From contig PLYG01000481.1 in the NCBI GenBank assembly GCA_003153335.1, positions 1 through 9,235 on the forward strand: a DNA stretch of 9,235 bases, read 5' to 3'. This stretch comes from Betaproteobacteria bacterium (lineage in GTDB: Bacteria; Pseudomonadota; Gammaproteobacteria; Burkholderiales; Casimicrobiaceae). Below are positions 1 to 6,796 of this stretch, in pieces. The notes beneath the pieces were generated by a model that was not told where the DNA came from, did not search any database, and saw nothing but the letters and a program-made list of their open reading frames with translations. Each line of letters begins with the position of its first letter. Position 1 is the first letter of the stretch. The position numbers were made by a program, and so were the translations under genes.

Positions 1-303
1 GCGGATCGTCATTGCCCCAAAGCATACGCGTTATACCGCATGGGCTATCACGGCCGTACGACCGGACACGGATTCCGGGCCACAGCTTCTACGCTGCTCA
101 ATGAAATGGGCTGGAAACTGGACGTGATCGAGCGGCAGCTTGCGCATCAGGAGCGGAACAAGGTTCGTGCCGCGTATCATCGATCCGAATACCTGCCGGG
201 CCGGTGCCGCATGATGCAGGCTTGGTCGGATTTTCTGGACGCGCTAAATAAAGGTTGGCGCAGACGTGATCCCGCTGCACGGCCGAGCAGCTTGATGGTT
301 TGA
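1..303 (+). CDS. P4-type phage/island tyrosine recombinase (integrase), C-terminal part only
   Basis: The reading frame is open from the first base and ends with TGA at 301-303, so about 100 C-terminal residues are present and the N-terminal arm-binding and core-binding parts lie left of the window. Tyrosine recombinases cut and rejoin DNA at attachment sites to insert or excise mobile elements. Visible catalytic elements are the box II motif HGFR (His and Arg of H-x-x-R) within TGHGFRATASTLLNE, the following LAHQERN (second His), and the nucleophile Tyr in RAAYHRSEYL. This block order and spacing is characteristic of the P4/IntA-type integrases of proteobacterial prophages and genomic islands. 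The active-site Arg of box I would be upstream and cannot be checked. The gene converges on hipA with 16 bases between stop codons. Whether the hipBA operon is cargo of the same element is unknown. Confidence 0.9.
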   Translation, partial: ADRHCPKAYALYRMGYHGRTTGHGFRATASTLLNEMGWKLDVIERQLAHQERNKVRAAYHRSEYLPGRCRMMQAWSDFLDALNKGWRRRDPAARPSSLMV

Positions 304-319
304 CACGCCTAGTACGTAA

Positions 320-1666
320 TCAGGACGCTGGTGTCGGCCTTTTCCTTCGACGTGACGCCAGCAGGGTCGATTCCCCGAGTTGCTCTGGAACGTCCTTGGT
401 CGGAGGCGAAACCTGAGTGATGCCGGCCGCAGTCGCCTGCGCGACTATATCGAGTACCGGCACCGAAATGCGGTCGTCGAGTCGCCGTAGTCCTCGGTGC
501 CACTCCCAAAGCATGCGGGTACCTATCGCGCGAAAGCCCGGCGTGTGTGTCACCCGATGAATCAGCTCAGGTACGACGCCTGACATAGCCGTCGTCACCT
601 TGTCGGCGATTTCGCGCTGTTGCTTTGGCTCGATGCCGAAATTTTGCTGCAAAACGCGCCACAGTGCTTTGCCAGGAGTCCACGACTTACGGCCGTCGAT
701 GAACATACCCGGGGGGTTATCCGCATAAAAGTCGTAAACCCGGATCGACAGCATGTCGTAAATTGGAGCAACCCGTACATCTTGCATCGATGTGTAGAGG
801 TATCCGAGGTTCTTGGTATGGCAATCGGCATTCCCGAGCGCATACGCAAGCATCAGGGTGACCGCCAGCTGTTCCTGAGCTGCGCGCACATTCCCTTCAA
901 ATACAAACTCGCGAGTCAGTCGTGCGACGCGTTCCCATGTCGACTTGTATTTGTCCTCAGGTGGAAGACCCAATAGGCTGCATGCGTCCTCGAATCCGAG
1001 CCGTTTCGCGGTCGCGGGCTCGATGTCGAAACGCGCCACAACGAGTGCCTGGCCATCGTCGGACACTTCGGTATGCGCCGTTGGATAGCCGGTGCGGCGA
1101 GCGACCTCCATGCAGAGATGCTCGTTGAGCGCAACGAAGGGTAAACGGTCCGAGCTGCCCTTGATGATGTGGCGGTCGGTGATTAGACTCGCTTTTCTTA
1201 AACGTACTTCCGTCTCGGGCGTTAGAAATTTTGGGACTACACCTGAGACGCCGGATCTTGCATATTCGCGTACCAATGCAGCAAACGCAGCGGGCGAATT
1301 GTCACCGTGTAGTAGTCCCGCCAAATCGAAAGCTGGATTTCCATCGTTCACCAGATCCTCCGATATTGAGACTTGAACCCGGCCGATGGTGTTTGCACCG
1401 ACAACGGCAAGAAGATCGAGCGGCTGCGCACCCAGGTGTGGTCCCAGCTGCTCCTTCAATATGGTCAGCAGGAAGCCTTCCGGGAGGCTCATCTGGAAGA
1501 ACGGGTGCAGTGTCGGCCAGACCCAACTTTGCGTCCGCACTGGCATCAGTAAGGATACAAAATCGTTCTCAGTCGCGTCGGGCCGATATGTCAGGACATG
1601 CTTGAAACCATCCGGACTATCCAGGATGGCGACTGGCTTCCTATTGACGAAAACATTTAGCTTCAT
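320..1666 (-). CDS. hipA: HipA-family serine/threonine kinase toxin
   Basis: This is a 448-residue protein, the usual HipA length. HipA kinases phosphorylate translation components (glutamyl-tRNA synthetase in E. coli), halt growth and promote persistence; the partner HipB neutralises them. Seen here: an N-terminal HipA domain (residues 1-105); a glycine-rich loop SGVSGVVPKF (138-147); HIIKG with the ATP-site Lys169; a conserved VALNEHLCMEVAR helix (178-190); the catalytic loop GNADCHTKN (278-286) with Asp281 as probable catalytic base; and APIYDML (300-306) with metal-binding Asp304. The kinase core therefore looks intact. By eye, the residue aligning with the autophosphorylated Ser150 of E. 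coli HipA is Gly139, with Ser138 next to it. The C-terminus is basic (SRRRKRP). The start ATG at 1666 overlaps the hipB stop as ATGA, so the two are translationally coupled. GC in a sampled line is about 55%, lower than the genes to the right. Confidence 0.93.
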   Translation of the reverse strand: MKLNVFVNRKPVAILDSPDGFKHVLTYRPDATENDFVSLLMPVRTQSWVWPTLHPFFQMSLPEGFLLTILKEQLGPHLGAQPLDLLAVVGANTIGRVQVSISEDLVNDGNPAFDLAGLLHGDNSPAAFAALVREYARSGVSGVVPKFLTPETEVRLRKASLITDRHIIKGSSDRLPFVALNEHLCMEVARRTGYPTAHTEVSDDGQALVVARFDIEPATAKRLGFEDACSLLGLPPEDKYKSTWERVARLTREFVFEGNVRAAQEQLAVTLMLAYALGNADCHTKNLGYLYTSMQDVRVAPIYDMLSIRVYDFYADNPPGMFIDGRKSWTPGKALWRVLQQNFGIEPKQQREIADKVTTAMSGVVPELIHRVTHTPGFRAIGTRMLWEWHRGLRRLDDRISVPVLDIVAQATAAGITQVSPPTKDVPEQLGESTLLASRRRKRPTPAS

Positions 1667-2079
1667 CGTTTCCGGCGAGGCGACGGAGCATTCTCACTAG
1701 ACAAGTCCGTCGGAAGCTTGTCCGGAGAATAACCCGAATACCCGGAATGCCCAGGAGTTCCAGAATACCCTTTGGCCCCGGCGTATCCTGAGGTCCCCGA
1801 GTACCCCGTCGACGAGCCACCCAGTTCGCTTTTCCTTTCAGCGAGAACGTCATCAAGCGTGGGGCGCCTGTGTGCCGAGGCGAAGAAGTACAGATCACAT
1901 CCAAGGGTCTGTGCTAACCGCAGGAGCTTAGCGACGGAAAAGTCGCTCCCTCTCCCGCGTTCAAAGCGCGACAGAGCCTCCTGCCGCATACCAACGCGGC
2001 GGGCTGTCTCTTGTTGGGTTAGTTCAGCTTGCTTGCGCAAGGCTTGAAACTCCAATCCTAGGTCGGCGAGCGTTTTCAT
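1663..2079 (-). CDS. hipB: HipB-like XRE-family antitoxin with collagen-like C-terminal tail
   Basis: This 138-residue protein has a typical XRE/Cro helix-turn-helix at residues 7-65 (LRKQAELTQQETARRVGMRQEALSRFERG, then LLRLAQTLGCDLYF), the hallmark of HipB. HipB binds its own promoter as a dimer, represses the operon and holds HipA inactive. The position directly upstream of hipA, with a 4-base ATGA overlap, supports the assignment. After a linker (70-91) the protein is unusual: residues 92-118 form nine consecutive Gly-X-Y triplets (GYS, GTS, GYA, GAK, GYS, GTP, GHS, GYS, GYS), followed by a polar tail ending in SPRRKR. HipB proteins are normally about 70-110 residues and I know of none with collagen-like repeats. 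The tail could be a low-complexity insertion or an oligomerisation element. The ATG at 2079 has no clear Shine-Dalgarno, and a perfect palindrome sits one base upstream of it. Confidence 0.88.
   Translation of the reverse strand: MKTLADLGLEFQALRKQAELTQQETARRVGMRQEALSRFERGRGSDFSVAKLLRLAQTLGCDLYFFASAHRRPTLDDVLAERKSELGGSSTGYSGTSGYAGAKGYSGTPGHSGYSGYSPDKLPTDLSSENAPSPRRKR
1726..1806 (-). repeat. Collagen-like Gly-X-Y repeat tract inside hipB
   Basis: Nine uninterrupted nine-base units encode Gly-X-Y, dominated by Gly-Tyr-Ser, in residues 92-118 of the antitoxin. Codons vary among units (GGG, GGA, GGC and other Gly codons alternate), so the tract is not a simple DNA microsatellite, which argues for retention at the protein level. 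Tyr/Ser-rich GYS triplets occur in some bacterial and phage collagen-like proteins. Confidence 0.85.
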
Positions 2080-2080
2080 T

Positions 2081-2094
2081 TGCGATTAATCGCA
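2081..2094. promoter_or_regulatory. Perfect 14-bp palindrome, candidate HipB operator
   Basis: TGCGATTAATCGCA is its own reverse complement and lies one base upstream of the hipB start codon, between the predicted transcription start and the ATG. HipB-type antitoxins repress their operons by binding palindromes near the promoter. The half-site TGCGAT recurs at 2154-2159, just upstream of the -35 box. A repressor bound here would block both elongation and access to the translation start. Function is inferred from position and symmetry. Confidence 0.6.
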
Positions 2095-2115
2095 TATTTC
2101 GGTGATAGATACGCC

Positions 2116-2144
2116 TTTATATCTCAGGACGCATAAATTGTCAA
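2116..2144 (-). promoter_or_regulatory. Predicted sigma70 promoter of hipBA
   Basis: On the minus strand, TTGACA (2144-2139, perfect -35) is followed by exactly 17 bases and TATAAA (2121-2116, five of six matches to the -10 consensus). Transcription would start near 2109, giving a leader of about 30 nt before the hipB ATG at 2079. The local sequence is about 38% GC against roughly 60% in the flanking genes. Confidence 0.75.
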
Positions 2145-2157
2145 CTCATATTATGCG
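2130..2157. promoter_or_regulatory. Inverted repeat spanning the hipBA -35 box, candidate operator
   Basis: CGCATAA (2130-2136) and TTATGCG (2151-2157) are perfect 7-bp inverted arms separated by 14 bases. The -35 hexamer at 2139-2144 lies inside the spacer. The arms share ATGCG/CGCAT with the region of the palindrome at 2081-2094, which suggests more than one binding site for the same dimeric repressor. Confidence 0.5.
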
Positions 2158-2159
2158 AT

Positions 2160-2393
2160 CAAAGGCAAGATTATCTGTGACGTACAATATTATGTCTCTG
2201 AACGCAAATTAACACACCGAATCCCTACGTTCCGGACATCGAAAGATAGCTCTTCCGCCCCGCAAGCTGACGTTCAGAAAATGTTCGGGGGAGCCGCGGC
2301 TCGGTCAATCCCTCCGCGGTCGTCATTTGCGAACTCAGCCGCGACGTATTGATTTAGATCAGCTCCGATTTCGGTTCATGAACGGCCCAATAG
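2160..2393. other. Intergenic region without a recognisable gene
   Basis: Together with the hipBA control region (2080-2159) this makes a 314-base gap between hipB and the upstream cNMP-binding gene. The half nearest hipB (to about 2210) is AT-rich, and the rest returns to higher GC. A self-complementary 12-mer, GAGCCGCGGCTC, sits at 2291-2302 and GTTCATGAAC at 2374-2383. Neither is followed by a T-run, so I cannot name a terminator for the gene ending at 2394. No tRNA, small RNA or convincing small ORF is seen. Confidence 0.5.
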
Positions 2394-3056
2394 CTACGTC
2401 CGTGTTGAGTCCGTTCTACCCTCAACTGCAGACGTTGGTCGGCGGAGCCGGTCCAGTTCCCGCTCCAACCATGTAATATTCTCGAACAGCCGTCGGGTGG
2501 TGAGCTGGAGAAAATAGAAACCAAATCGCGGATTCTGGTAACAAAGCTGCTTCACCTGCTCATAGGTAATTTGCAGCACTTCGCCATCCTCGACGCATTC
2601 CAGCGTCTGCGTACGCGACTGGTCCGGCGCCAGTAGGCCAAGCTCGCCGACGACTTGCCCTGACAAGATATCCATTCCGAGTTCGGCCAGACGACAGCGG
2701 CCGGAAACGACAAAAAACATGATGTCGGCGGCGTCGCCTTTGCGAAAGAGCACATCGCCGCTCTTGACCCGACGCGTCGAGGAGAATGGCTTGAGCCAGT
2801 CCATATTGAGATCACCCTGCGTGGCCCCGCGCACCTCCCTTGTTAGCCGCAGCATCTCGCGAAGGCGTAGGCCGTTCAACGGCAGTAGGATGAAATGCAG
2901 GATCAAGACGGGATACAGGCCGCCGAGATACCCGTATATGATAAAAACGCAATTGCTGCAGATTCCGATCACGCGCAGCGGAACCATCGTCTTCATGTAA
3001 AAAGTCAGAAAGACGAGAAAGGCCGCGAAATATCCAGCCATTTCCGTAATACTCAT
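2394..3056 (-). CDS. Three-helix membrane protein with C-terminal cyclic-nucleotide-binding domain (Popeye-like architecture)
   Basis: This is a 220-residue protein. Three hydrophobic segments are seen at roughly residues 7-20 (AGYFAAFLVFLTFYM), 26-47 (PLRVIGICSNCVFIIYGYLGG) and 48-66 (YPVLILHFILLPLNGLRL), then a short linker and a cNMP-binding beta-roll from about residue 85. That domain has GDVLFRKGD and a phosphate-binding cassette VGELGLLAPDQSRTQT with the conserved Glu and Arg, so ligand binding is plausible. There is no helix-turn-helix after it, so this is not a CRP/FNR transcription factor despite the shared sensor fold. Three membrane helices followed by a cNMP fold is the layout of Popeye-domain proteins. 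The start at 3056 is chosen over an in-frame ATG at 3122 because AGGAGA lies six bases upstream of it. The gene follows the BON-caspase gene in the same direction after 185 bases. Its link to the caspases is inferred from position only. Confidence 0.8.
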   Translation of the reverse strand: MSITEMAGYFAAFLVFLTFYMKTMVPLRVIGICSNCVFIIYGYLGGLYPVLILHFILLPLNGLRLREMLRLTREVRGATQGDLNMDWLKPFSSTRRVKSGDVLFRKGDAADIMFFVVSGRCRLAELGMDILSGQVVGELGLLAPDQSRTQTLECVEDGEVLQITYEQVKQLCYQNPRFGFYFLQLTTRRLFENITWLERELDRLRRPTSAVEGRTDSTRT

Positions 3057-3062
3057 GACGCG

Positions 3063-3068
3063 TCTCCT
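3063..3068 (-). promoter_or_regulatory. Ribosome binding site of the cNMP-binding membrane protein gene
   Basis: AGGAGA on the minus strand lies six bases before the ATG at 3056. It fixes the start at that codon, which puts the first membrane helix at the N-terminus, rather than 22 codons upstream. Confidence 0.75.
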
Positions 3069-3241
3069 GGCATTTGTTGCGCGTGTTGTTGGCGTGTGGT
3101 CAGCTACTGCGGCGCAAACCACAAATTACTTTTGGATTGCTTGGTACCGCGGATTAGGCTGTGCTTTCTCGGCTTTCGCTGCAAGGCCCCGCGCGCCGCC
3201 TTCGCCCGCGCTAAACGACCCGGCTGCATGTCGCTGCAGCG

Positions 3242-4537
3242 CTACATTTTGGTTACTGCCGACTCGGGCACCGCCAGCAGCCGCGGCGTCTGCGAATGCC
3301 CGACCGTGCGCGCGCTGCGGATGACCGATGGCTTGGCCTGATCAAACGCATCGGCATAGTCATGCACCTTGCCCAGCGCCACGAGGTAGATTTGGGTGAA
3401 AAGTCCGCCGTTTGACTTCGGGCTTTCCATCGACTCTTCGTTTTCGGACGCGGAAACGATGACGATGCGGGTGGTCTTGGCATCCTTTGCCTGCGATGCC
3501 AGGTCGCTGATCGCCTCCTGCGACATGCTGGCCGAATATTCGGTCTCCTCTTTATGCCGGCTCAGGGATCGCGTGCGTGCCGGCAGATATCCGGGTATGG
3601 ACACAAAGGTCTTGCCGCTGTAGCAGGTGTCGAGAACAACCACGGTCCGCACGTCCTTGAGCGTCATTTGCGCAACCCATCCCTGCAGGTCGTCGTCGGC
3701 CAGCGCGGTGCTGCGTTTGGTGATCACGAAATCGAGCGACGATTCCTTCGTGCCCGCCTTGTGGCGTGGAAACTCCGTGTCATGCAACACGATGTCGAAC
3801 TTGTTCATCGCATTCGGAAGTCCGTGACTCGCGGCGAACATCACGACGGTATCTCCCGCCTGGGTTTGTTCAAGAAGATCGCGCATCGCCGTCTTCACCG
3901 CCACCGACGTGGCCTCCTCCTGCCGCAGCAGCTTGATGGCATCGCGCTTCAAGGCACCGCCTTCTTGCGAAACCAGAAAAGTGTAAAAATCCAACGCGTC
4001 CTTGTCGGCAAATTCCAGCCCGTGCGCCTCCGAAAGGTACTTGAACTTGCCGATACCCATGACCAGTCCGTACGTGCGCGGACCCCGTGTGATTGTGGCA
4101 GCGGGCCGCGGCGGCGGACTGGGAGGCGGAGCCGACGGCTCGGGCCGCGGCGTGCTTCGCTGCATCATTTTCCCGACGGTGGACGCAAATGCGCTGTCGA
4201 ATCCCTTCAGCCGGTATTTGATGTTCGAAGGCGTCGTGGGTGCAACGCGCCGCAGGCCAACCACCGCCCTCGCGGCCGCGAACGCGGTCTCGACCGCATC
4301 GCGATTCTCGTATTCGCCGATCAAGGTAATGCGGCCGTCCTGGCCCTGGACTACATCCGCCTCCCGCAGGCCGATCCCCTGGAACGCCTGGCGGATTTCG
4401 GTGATCTCGGCCGCCGTAACGGGTTCGACTCCCGGCGCGCCCGAATTTTGTCCCTGTGCCACGCCTGCTGCGCAGATGAATGCGGCAACGAGCAGCGGCG
4501 CCAGAAGGGCGCGTCGCATTGGCACCCTGATGGTCAT
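3242..4537 (-). CDS. Exported caspase-like (peptidase C14) protein with N-terminal BON-like domain
   Basis: This is a 431-residue protein starting at the ATG that overlaps the upstream stop as ATGA (4537-4534). Residues 7-30 form a signal peptide (MRRALLAPLLVAAFICAAGVAQGQ). Residues 41-110 resemble a BON domain: EITEIRQAFQGIGL, GQDGRITLIGEYENRD, AFAAARAVVGLRRV. BON domains attach to membranes or other proteins in the envelope. A proline-rich linker (129-146) leads to a C14 caspase-like domain (about 154-425) beginning TYGLVMGIGKFKYL. The catalytic pair is visible: His238 in MFAASHGLP (Ser in place of the usual Gly before His) and Cys305 in VVVLDTCYSGK. Family members cleave after basic or acidic residues; the specificity here cannot be read. 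The catalytic domain would be periplasmic or secreted. ATGA coupling to the SH3 lipoprotein suggests the two act together in fixed stoichiometry. Confidence 0.88.
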   Translation of the reverse strand: MTIRVPMRRALLAPLLVAAFICAAGVAQGQNSGAPGVEPVTAAEITEIRQAFQGIGLREADVVQGQDGRITLIGEYENRDAVETAFAAARAVVGLRRVAPTTPSNIKYRLKGFDSAFASTVGKMMQRSTPRPEPSAPPPSPPPRPAATITRGPRTYGLVMGIGKFKYLSEAHGLEFADKDALDFYTFLVSQEGGALKRDAIKLLRQEEATSVAVKTAMRDLLEQTQAGDTVVMFAASHGLPNAMNKFDIVLHDTEFPRHKAGTKESSLDFVITKRSTALADDDLQGWVAQMTLKDVRTVVVLDTCYSGKTFVSIPGYLPARTRSLSRHKEETEYSASMSQEAISDLASQAKDAKTTRIVIVSASENEESMESPKSNGGLFTQIYLVALGKVHDYADAFDQAKPSVIRSARTVGHSQTPRLLAVPESAVTKM

Positions 4538-5754
4538 TTGACTTCCGTCAGCTCGCTGGCCCGGAGCCATCCGCCGTTTCCGGTCCTGGTCACGATTTTG
4601 ACCCATTCAACCGGCTTGTTGTTCATCTTGAATTCGGTCCGTTCTTCAATGCGCACCGGCGTGTCCTTGTTCAACCTGCCGATGGATTTGCGGTTGGCGG
4701 TGGCCTGGTTGTAGATGGGGACCCCTCGCTTGAGCGTATGGGTCGCCACAAAACTCTCCGTGGCTGCGGGCGCAGGTTTGGGTTCTTCCACCCCGGATGC
4801 GGGCGCAGCAGGAGCGCTCGCAGGCGGCGCGGCAGCGGGTACGCGGTCCTCGCCGCCCCGTGAGGCCGACGCGGTGAAGCGCTGCGGACGCTCGTCCTTG
4901 TCCAGCAAAGCAAAATCCACGGTGCGGGCCGATTTGAACTGACCGGCCTCGACTGTGACTGTGTAGCGCATCGGCACGGGAAGCGGCAACGGGAGCTGCG
5001 CGCGAGGCGGAATCTGCAGCTTGTGGCGATAGCTGGCGCGCTGGCCCTGCTGGATGATTACGTCTTCAACATAGTCGTCCTTGCCTTCCTCGGCAATGGT
5101 CATCCAGTGGAGACGGTCGCGCGACATCCGCATTGCGGCCTCGAGCGGAATAGGCTTGCCGGAGCTGTCGCGCAGGGTTTCGCCCATTGCGTCGGCCAGA
5201 ATCAGCTTGTCGTTGTCGTCGGCCTTGAAGCGGACGATCTCGACCTTGTGCCGGAACCGCGCCTTGATGTCCCTGGCAGCGGCATCCTCGGCGATGTAGG
5301 TAAAGTCGAACTCGGGGACCGGGGGATCATTCTCGGTGCCTTCAACGCGAACTTCCAGCCTGTCCAGGCTGAGACCCGGCCTGCGGCGTTGCGCCACTGC
5401 CGGTGGCGGCTGGGCGCCTGCCGGCTGGGCAATCGGCTCGGAGGTGCTGTATACAGCCGCGCACTTTCGCCATGCCGTCAACCCGATCATCACGGCCGCG
5501 GCAACGCCTGCGGTGACGCCCACCGCGTTCTGCGTACTCCTGTCACCGGTAATCTGCTTGGCCAGCGCCGTGCCGAGCGCCCCGATGGCAAAGCCGCCAA
5601 CCGCGGCGATTCCCAGATTGGCGGCAATGCACTGTTCGAAATTGTCGAACGCCTTTTGCCCGCTCGGCAGGTGCGTGCAACTCGCGAGATAGGCGAGCAA
5701 AACGACGCTCGCAGTCAGACGCCGGAACAGGCGCGCACAAGTACCCCGCTTCAT
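4534..5754 (-). CDS. Lipoprotein with glycine-zipper segments and C-terminal bacterial SH3 domain
   Basis: This is a 406-residue protein that I do not recognise as a named family. The N-terminus MKRGTCARLFRRLTASVVLL ends in a lipobox L23-A-S-C26, so Cys26 should be lipidated. Residues 48-64 (GIAAVGGFAIGALGTAL) and 78-91 (VGVTAGVAAAVMIG) are glycine-zipper-like hydrophobic stretches that may pack in or against a membrane. Residues 130-290 are beta-rich with no clear match (an FDFTYIAEDAAARDIKARF segment stands out). An Ala/Pro/Glu linker (305-333) follows, then a bacterial SH3-type domain (335-406) with GVPIYNQATANRKSIGRL, TPVRIEERTEF, EWVKIVT and GGWLRASEL. Such SH3 domains bind peptidoglycan or proteins. 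The start at 5754 is preferred to a TTG at 5814 because GGGAAG precedes it and it gives a clean lipoprotein signal. It is translationally coupled to the BON-caspase gene and probably acts as its envelope anchor or scaffold (inference). Confidence 0.82.
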   Translation of the reverse strand: MKRGTCARLFRRLTASVVLLAYLASCTHLPSGQKAFDNFEQCIAANLGIAAVGGFAIGALGTALAKQITGDRSTQNAVGVTAGVAAAVMIGLTAWRKCAAVYSTSEPIAQPAGAQPPPAVAQRRRPGLSLDRLEVRVEGTENDPPVPEFDFTYIAEDAAARDIKARFRHKVEIVRFKADDNDKLILADAMGETLRDSSGKPIPLEAAMRMSRDRLHWMTIAEEGKDDYVEDVIIQQGQRASYRHKLQIPPRAQLPLPLPVPMRYTVTVEAGQFKSARTVDFALLDKDERPQRFTASASRGGEDRVPAAAPPASAPAAPASGVEEPKPAPAATESFVATHTLKRGVPIYNQATANRKSIGRLNKDTPVRIEERTEFKMNNKPVEWVKIVTRTGNGGWLRASELTEVK

Positions 5755-5758
5755 GGTT

Positions 5759-5764
5759 CTTCCC
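5759..5764 (-). promoter_or_regulatory. Ribosome binding site of the SH3 lipoprotein gene
   Basis: GGGAAG on the minus strand lies four bases before the ATG at 5754. It supports that start over the upstream TTG at 5814, which would put 20 extra residues in front of the lipoprotein signal. Confidence 0.5.
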
Positions 5765-5923
5765 GAATTTCCCACACTTTCAAACACCGTAGAATCGACA
5801 ATCGTTCGCGGCAACGCACGGCGAACGCATCGAGGAGAGAGTTACTTTAGCAGGTTTTCCTGAGGGCTAGTCACGCTTTCAAGCAGTTCTGCGACGAGCA
5901 TGCGAGGGAGACGATACGCCAAC

Positions 5924-6796
5924 TCAACCGCTGCACTTCCCTGTCGCATCGGCGCGAAAACAAAACTCTCCCATAAGACTGCTGGTTTCCCATGGCACTT
6001 GTTGCTGTTGCGTTTCCTGCGCCACAGCCACGCGGACCTGCTTGAACAGCCGCTCGATCGGCAGGCCGGGCGTACGAAGGTTCGCCAGCAAATGCTTGGT
6101 GTAAACACTGTTTTTTTGCAGCGGATTGTCGATGGCGACCGAACCCGGCGCGGTCGAGAACGCGATCAGTGTTCCACTTGGCGCCTGCACGGGTGCGAGG
6201 CCGGTAGTTTGCGGTCCCAGCCCGCGAGTACGGAAACGGCGGGAGTCGGCAAGCTGCGCCGGGACAAGACTGAACGGATTGGTGCGGCAGGCATCCAGAA
6301 CGATCAGGTTGACGCCATCGGCAAGCGTGGCCAGCCGCTCCAGAAGCTCCGTGACATCGGCGCCCTTTTGCGCGATGTCGTCTTCGGTCTGGACCTCCGC
6401 ATCCACTGGCATCAGATAATTCCGACCCTTGATCTGTACGCCGTGCCCGGCGTAGAACAGCAACCGAACCTGACTCTTCGACGCGCGCTGGGAAAATTCG
6501 CGCAGCGCGTCCAGCATTTCATGTTGTGTGGCGTTCTCTCGCAATATAATCTGAAAACCCAGCGCCTTCAGCGCCACTGCGACAGCCCGCGCGTCGTTGA
6601 CGGGATTCCTGAGCGGTGCGCTGCGGTACGACGCGTTGCCTATGACCAGCGCGATGCGATTCTCTCCGGAAACGAGATCATAGGCACCGGCCAGCGCGGA
6701 AACGACACAAAAAAAGACGCCGGCGCAGGCGCGAATCACCGGCCCGCGAAACCACGACCCAACGCGGGCGTCGTCAGGGTCTTGCGGGCAACGCAT
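5924..6796 (-). CDS. Exported caspase-like protein (peptidase C14 family)
   Basis: This is a 290-residue protein from the chosen start. A hydrophobic segment at residues 23-38 (ACAGVFFCVVSALAGA) looks like a signal peptide, so the protease should be exported. The caspase fold follows at 46-280 with nearly textbook motifs: RIALVIGNASYRSAPLRNPVNDA, LLFYAGHGVQIKGRNYLMPVD with catalytic His118, and NLIVLDACRTNPF with catalytic Cys170. After these come TLIAFSTAPGSVA, NSVYTKHLL and VPWETSSLMGEF. Unlike its downstream relative it has no extra N-terminal domain. The start at 6796 is preceded by GGAAA and overlaps the anti-sigma gene by 23 bases, suggesting coupling; an ATG at 6820 and a GTG closer to the signal peptide are alternatives. 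Bacterial C14 proteins are linked to stress responses and regulated cell death, but the substrate here is unknown. Confidence 0.9.
   Translation of the reverse strand: MRCPQDPDDARVGSWFRGPVIRACAGVFFCVVSALAGAYDLVSGENRIALVIGNASYRSAPLRNPVNDARAVAVALKALGFQIILRENATQHEMLDALREFSQRASKSQVRLLFYAGHGVQIKGRNYLMPVDAEVQTEDDIAQKGADVTELLERLATLADGVNLIVLDACRTNPFSLVPAQLADSRRFRTRGLGPQTTGLAPVQAPSGTLIAFSTAPGSVAIDNPLQKNSVYTKHLLANLRTPGLPIERLFKQVRVAVAQETQQQQVPWETSSLMGEFCFRADATGKCSG

Noticed and set aside
1..320. Attachment site or tRNA next to the integrase
   Set aside because: No tRNA-like cloverleaf or direct repeat is visible in the window; the relevant end lies outside it.
2291..2302. GAGCCGCGGCTC palindrome as terminator of the cNMP-binding gene
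   Set aside because: It leaves a loop of at most four bases, no T-run follows on either strand, and it is about 90 bases past the stop.
2394..3056. Assignment as a CRP/FNR transcription regulator
   Set aside because: There is no helix-turn-helix after the cNMP domain, and the N-terminal third is membrane helices.
3554..4714. Long plus-strand open frame (386 codons) opposite the BON-caspase gene
   Set aside because: It is rich in Arg, Gly and His with no domain resemblance, and lies antisense to a well-supported gene; a high-GC shadow.
5842..5901. Short minus-strand frame after the first caspase gene whose end (MLVAELLESVTSPQENLLK) looks protein-like, possibly a frameshifted caspase tail
   Set aside because: The caspase domain is already complete before its stop, and the short frame has no ribosome binding site; there is no evidence for a frameshift.
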